Below are positions 5,560 to 6,256 of a DNA stretch of 6,256 nt, one piece after another. The stretch is from Rhodospira sp. GTDB taxonomy: Bacteria > Pseudomonadota > Alphaproteobacteria > Rhodospirillales > Rhodospirillaceae. The notes below the pieces were generated by a model. That model did no database searches. It saw only the letters and a list, made by a program, of their open reading frames with translations, and was not told the DNA's origin. Both the position numbers and the translations under genes were made by a program. The stretch spans positions 1 to 6,256 of the forward strand of contig JANQGN010000721.1 in assembly GCA_028277295.1 (NCBI GenBank), in the 5' to 3' direction. Numbering within the stretch: the stretch's first letter is position 1; each line of letters begins with the position of its first letter.

Positions 5560-6051
5560 CGGTTCTGGTGTTACGAAGACCGATCAACCACATGGACATC
5601 GCTGTTCAGGGCAAGGGGTCAGGGTTACACAAGTCCAGGCTTCGTGAGTCGAGGGAGATCCTTACGTGGCCTCACGGTGCTTTCCGTCCATGATGCCCGT
5701 TTTCTGCGGACGCGAAGCGACTGAAGGATCTTCCCTGCGGCCCATGCCCCTTGCCCGTTCGCCCGACCCGGGTACCGTTTGCGGCCGTTATCGGCACTGG
5801 ACCCAGATGCGCGATCGTTGGTATGTACCCACATCAAGACCGTCGGCGGTGCCGGCGGTGGGCGCGGGCGCTTGATCCACCGTATGGCTGGGCGGGTCCG
5901 TGGCACACCGTCGTGTCCGGGGATGGCACGCCTCAGGACCGCGGCGGTCGATGGGGACGGCCCTGGACGGGATGTGCGCCCCAAAATCCGGTCACGCCGA
6001 GACATTTCGATCCCGACGCGGGTCATCCCCCAGGAACAGGAGACCGAACCC
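5560..6051. other. Intergenic region upstream of fba, no convincing gene
   Basis: 492 bases without a supportable gene. Frames on either strand (for example - 5625-6053, + 5666-5875) are Arg/Pro-rich and match nothing I recognise. A weak imperfect hairpin sits right after the 5559 stop (CGGT-CT at 5560-5566 with AG-ACCG at 5577-5582), without a T-run. An inverted-repeat segment lies at 5653-5735. The fba promoter must be in the right part, but I see no clear -35/-10 pair. Confidence 0.6.
5653..5735. repeat. Inverted-repeat-bounded segment (~83 bp), possible remnant element
   Basis: The ends GGGAGATCCTT (5653-5663) and AAGGATCTTCCC (5724-5735) are inverted: 8 bp pair exactly and the terminal GGG/CCC pair after one bulged T. 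The inside is not self-complementary. This could be a small non-autonomous element or the edge of a common intergenic repeat family containing AGATCCTT-type ends. One copy in one window is not enough to prove mobility. Confidence 0.35.
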
Positions 6052-6256
6052 ATGGCCTTGACCTCCCTGCGCCAGGTCCTCGACCACGCCGCCGAACGTG
6101 GCTACGGCGTACCGGCCTTCAACGTGAACAACATGGAGCAGGTGCTGTCCATCATGCACGCGGCCCAGAAGACCGACTCGCCGGTCATTCTGCAGGCCAG
6201 CCGCGGCGCCCGCTCCTATGCCGGGGACATCATGATCAAGCACATGATCATGGCCG
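6052..6256 (+). CDS. fba: Class II fructose-bisphosphate aldolase, N-terminal part (3' end outside window)
   Basis: The first 68 codons of a zinc-dependent aldolase that reversibly cleaves fructose 1,6-bisphosphate to dihydroxyacetone phosphate and glyceraldehyde 3-phosphate (glycolysis, gluconeogenesis and, in autotrophs, the Calvin cycle). Diagnostic segments are PAFNVNNMEQ (residues 21-30) and SPVILQASRGARSYAG (43-58). N24 and S50 have the same 26-residue spacing as active-site N35 and S61 of E. coli FbaA (family knowledge). The ATG at 6052 follows AGGAG (6038-6042) by 9 bases. The frame stays open to the last base of the window, so the metal-binding histidines and most of the barrel are not visible. 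It could equally be named cbbA if it lies in a Calvin-cycle cluster; the window does not show which. It is separated from the membrane-protein operon by 492 bases and probably has its own promoter. Confidence 0.95.
   Translation, partial: MALTSLRQVLDHAAERGYGVPAFNVNNMEQVLSIMHAAQKTDSPVILQASRGARSYAGDIMIKHMIMA

Noticed and set aside
5208..5693. + strand alternative frame within and beyond the second membrane gene
   Set aside because: Arg-rich out-of-frame translation with no ribosome site; the 4960-5559 frame has the hydrophobic pattern and paralogue match.
5625..6053. - strand 142-codon frame upstream of fba
   Set aside because: Arg/Pro/Ser-rich, no recognisable domain, and it begins on the fba start region; treated as chance.

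Overview
The window is GC-rich DNA, apart from one short AT-rich stretch at about 4391-4440. It reads as the chromosome of an alphaproteobacterium. A Rhodospirillales relative is my inference, from the type of glutamate-cysteine ligase, the ubiA / rsmE / gshA neighbourhood and the style of the proteins. I cannot name the species.

Left part (1-3658): a compact housekeeping block. It opens with the 3' end of an Rpn-type (PD-(D/E)XK, 'putative transposase') protein on the + strand, whose last 7 bases overlap the end of the convergent gshA gene. On the - strand rsmE (16S rRNA m3U1498 methyltransferase) and gshA (glutamate-cysteine ligase, first step of glutathione synthesis) are probably co-transcribed, with rsmE first. 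ubiA (4-hydroxybenzoate polyprenyltransferase, ubiquinone pathway) diverges from rsmE across a 132-base spacer. That spacer holds a 14-bp tandem duplication and a near-perfect 20-bp inverted repeat.

Middle part (3659-4460): about 800 bases with no convincing gene. It contains two copies, in opposite orientation, of a palindromic repeat of about 46 bases (one abuts the ubiA stop codon). Between them lies a perfect 10+2+10 palindrome built on a consensus TTGACA box, a likely repressor-controlled promoter with no recognisable gene after it. The AT-rich stretch, probably a promoter, follows just before the next operon.

Right part (4461-6256): two tightly coupled small membrane-protein genes encode divergent tandem paralogues. 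Their first ~90 residues align without gaps at a constant offset of four (shared His, Gly, Asp, Pro-Gly and Trp positions), and they resemble DUF2269-type proteins of unknown function. They are the least characterised genes here. A 492-base gap without a convincing gene follows, with a possible remnant repeat. The window ends in the first 68 codons of a class II fructose-bisphosphate aldolase gene.

No CRISPR array, tRNA, rRNA, complete insertion sequence or obvious defence system is visible. The points most worth a second look are the paralogous membrane pair, the orphan palindromic promoter, and the inverted hairpin repeats that bracket that promoter.
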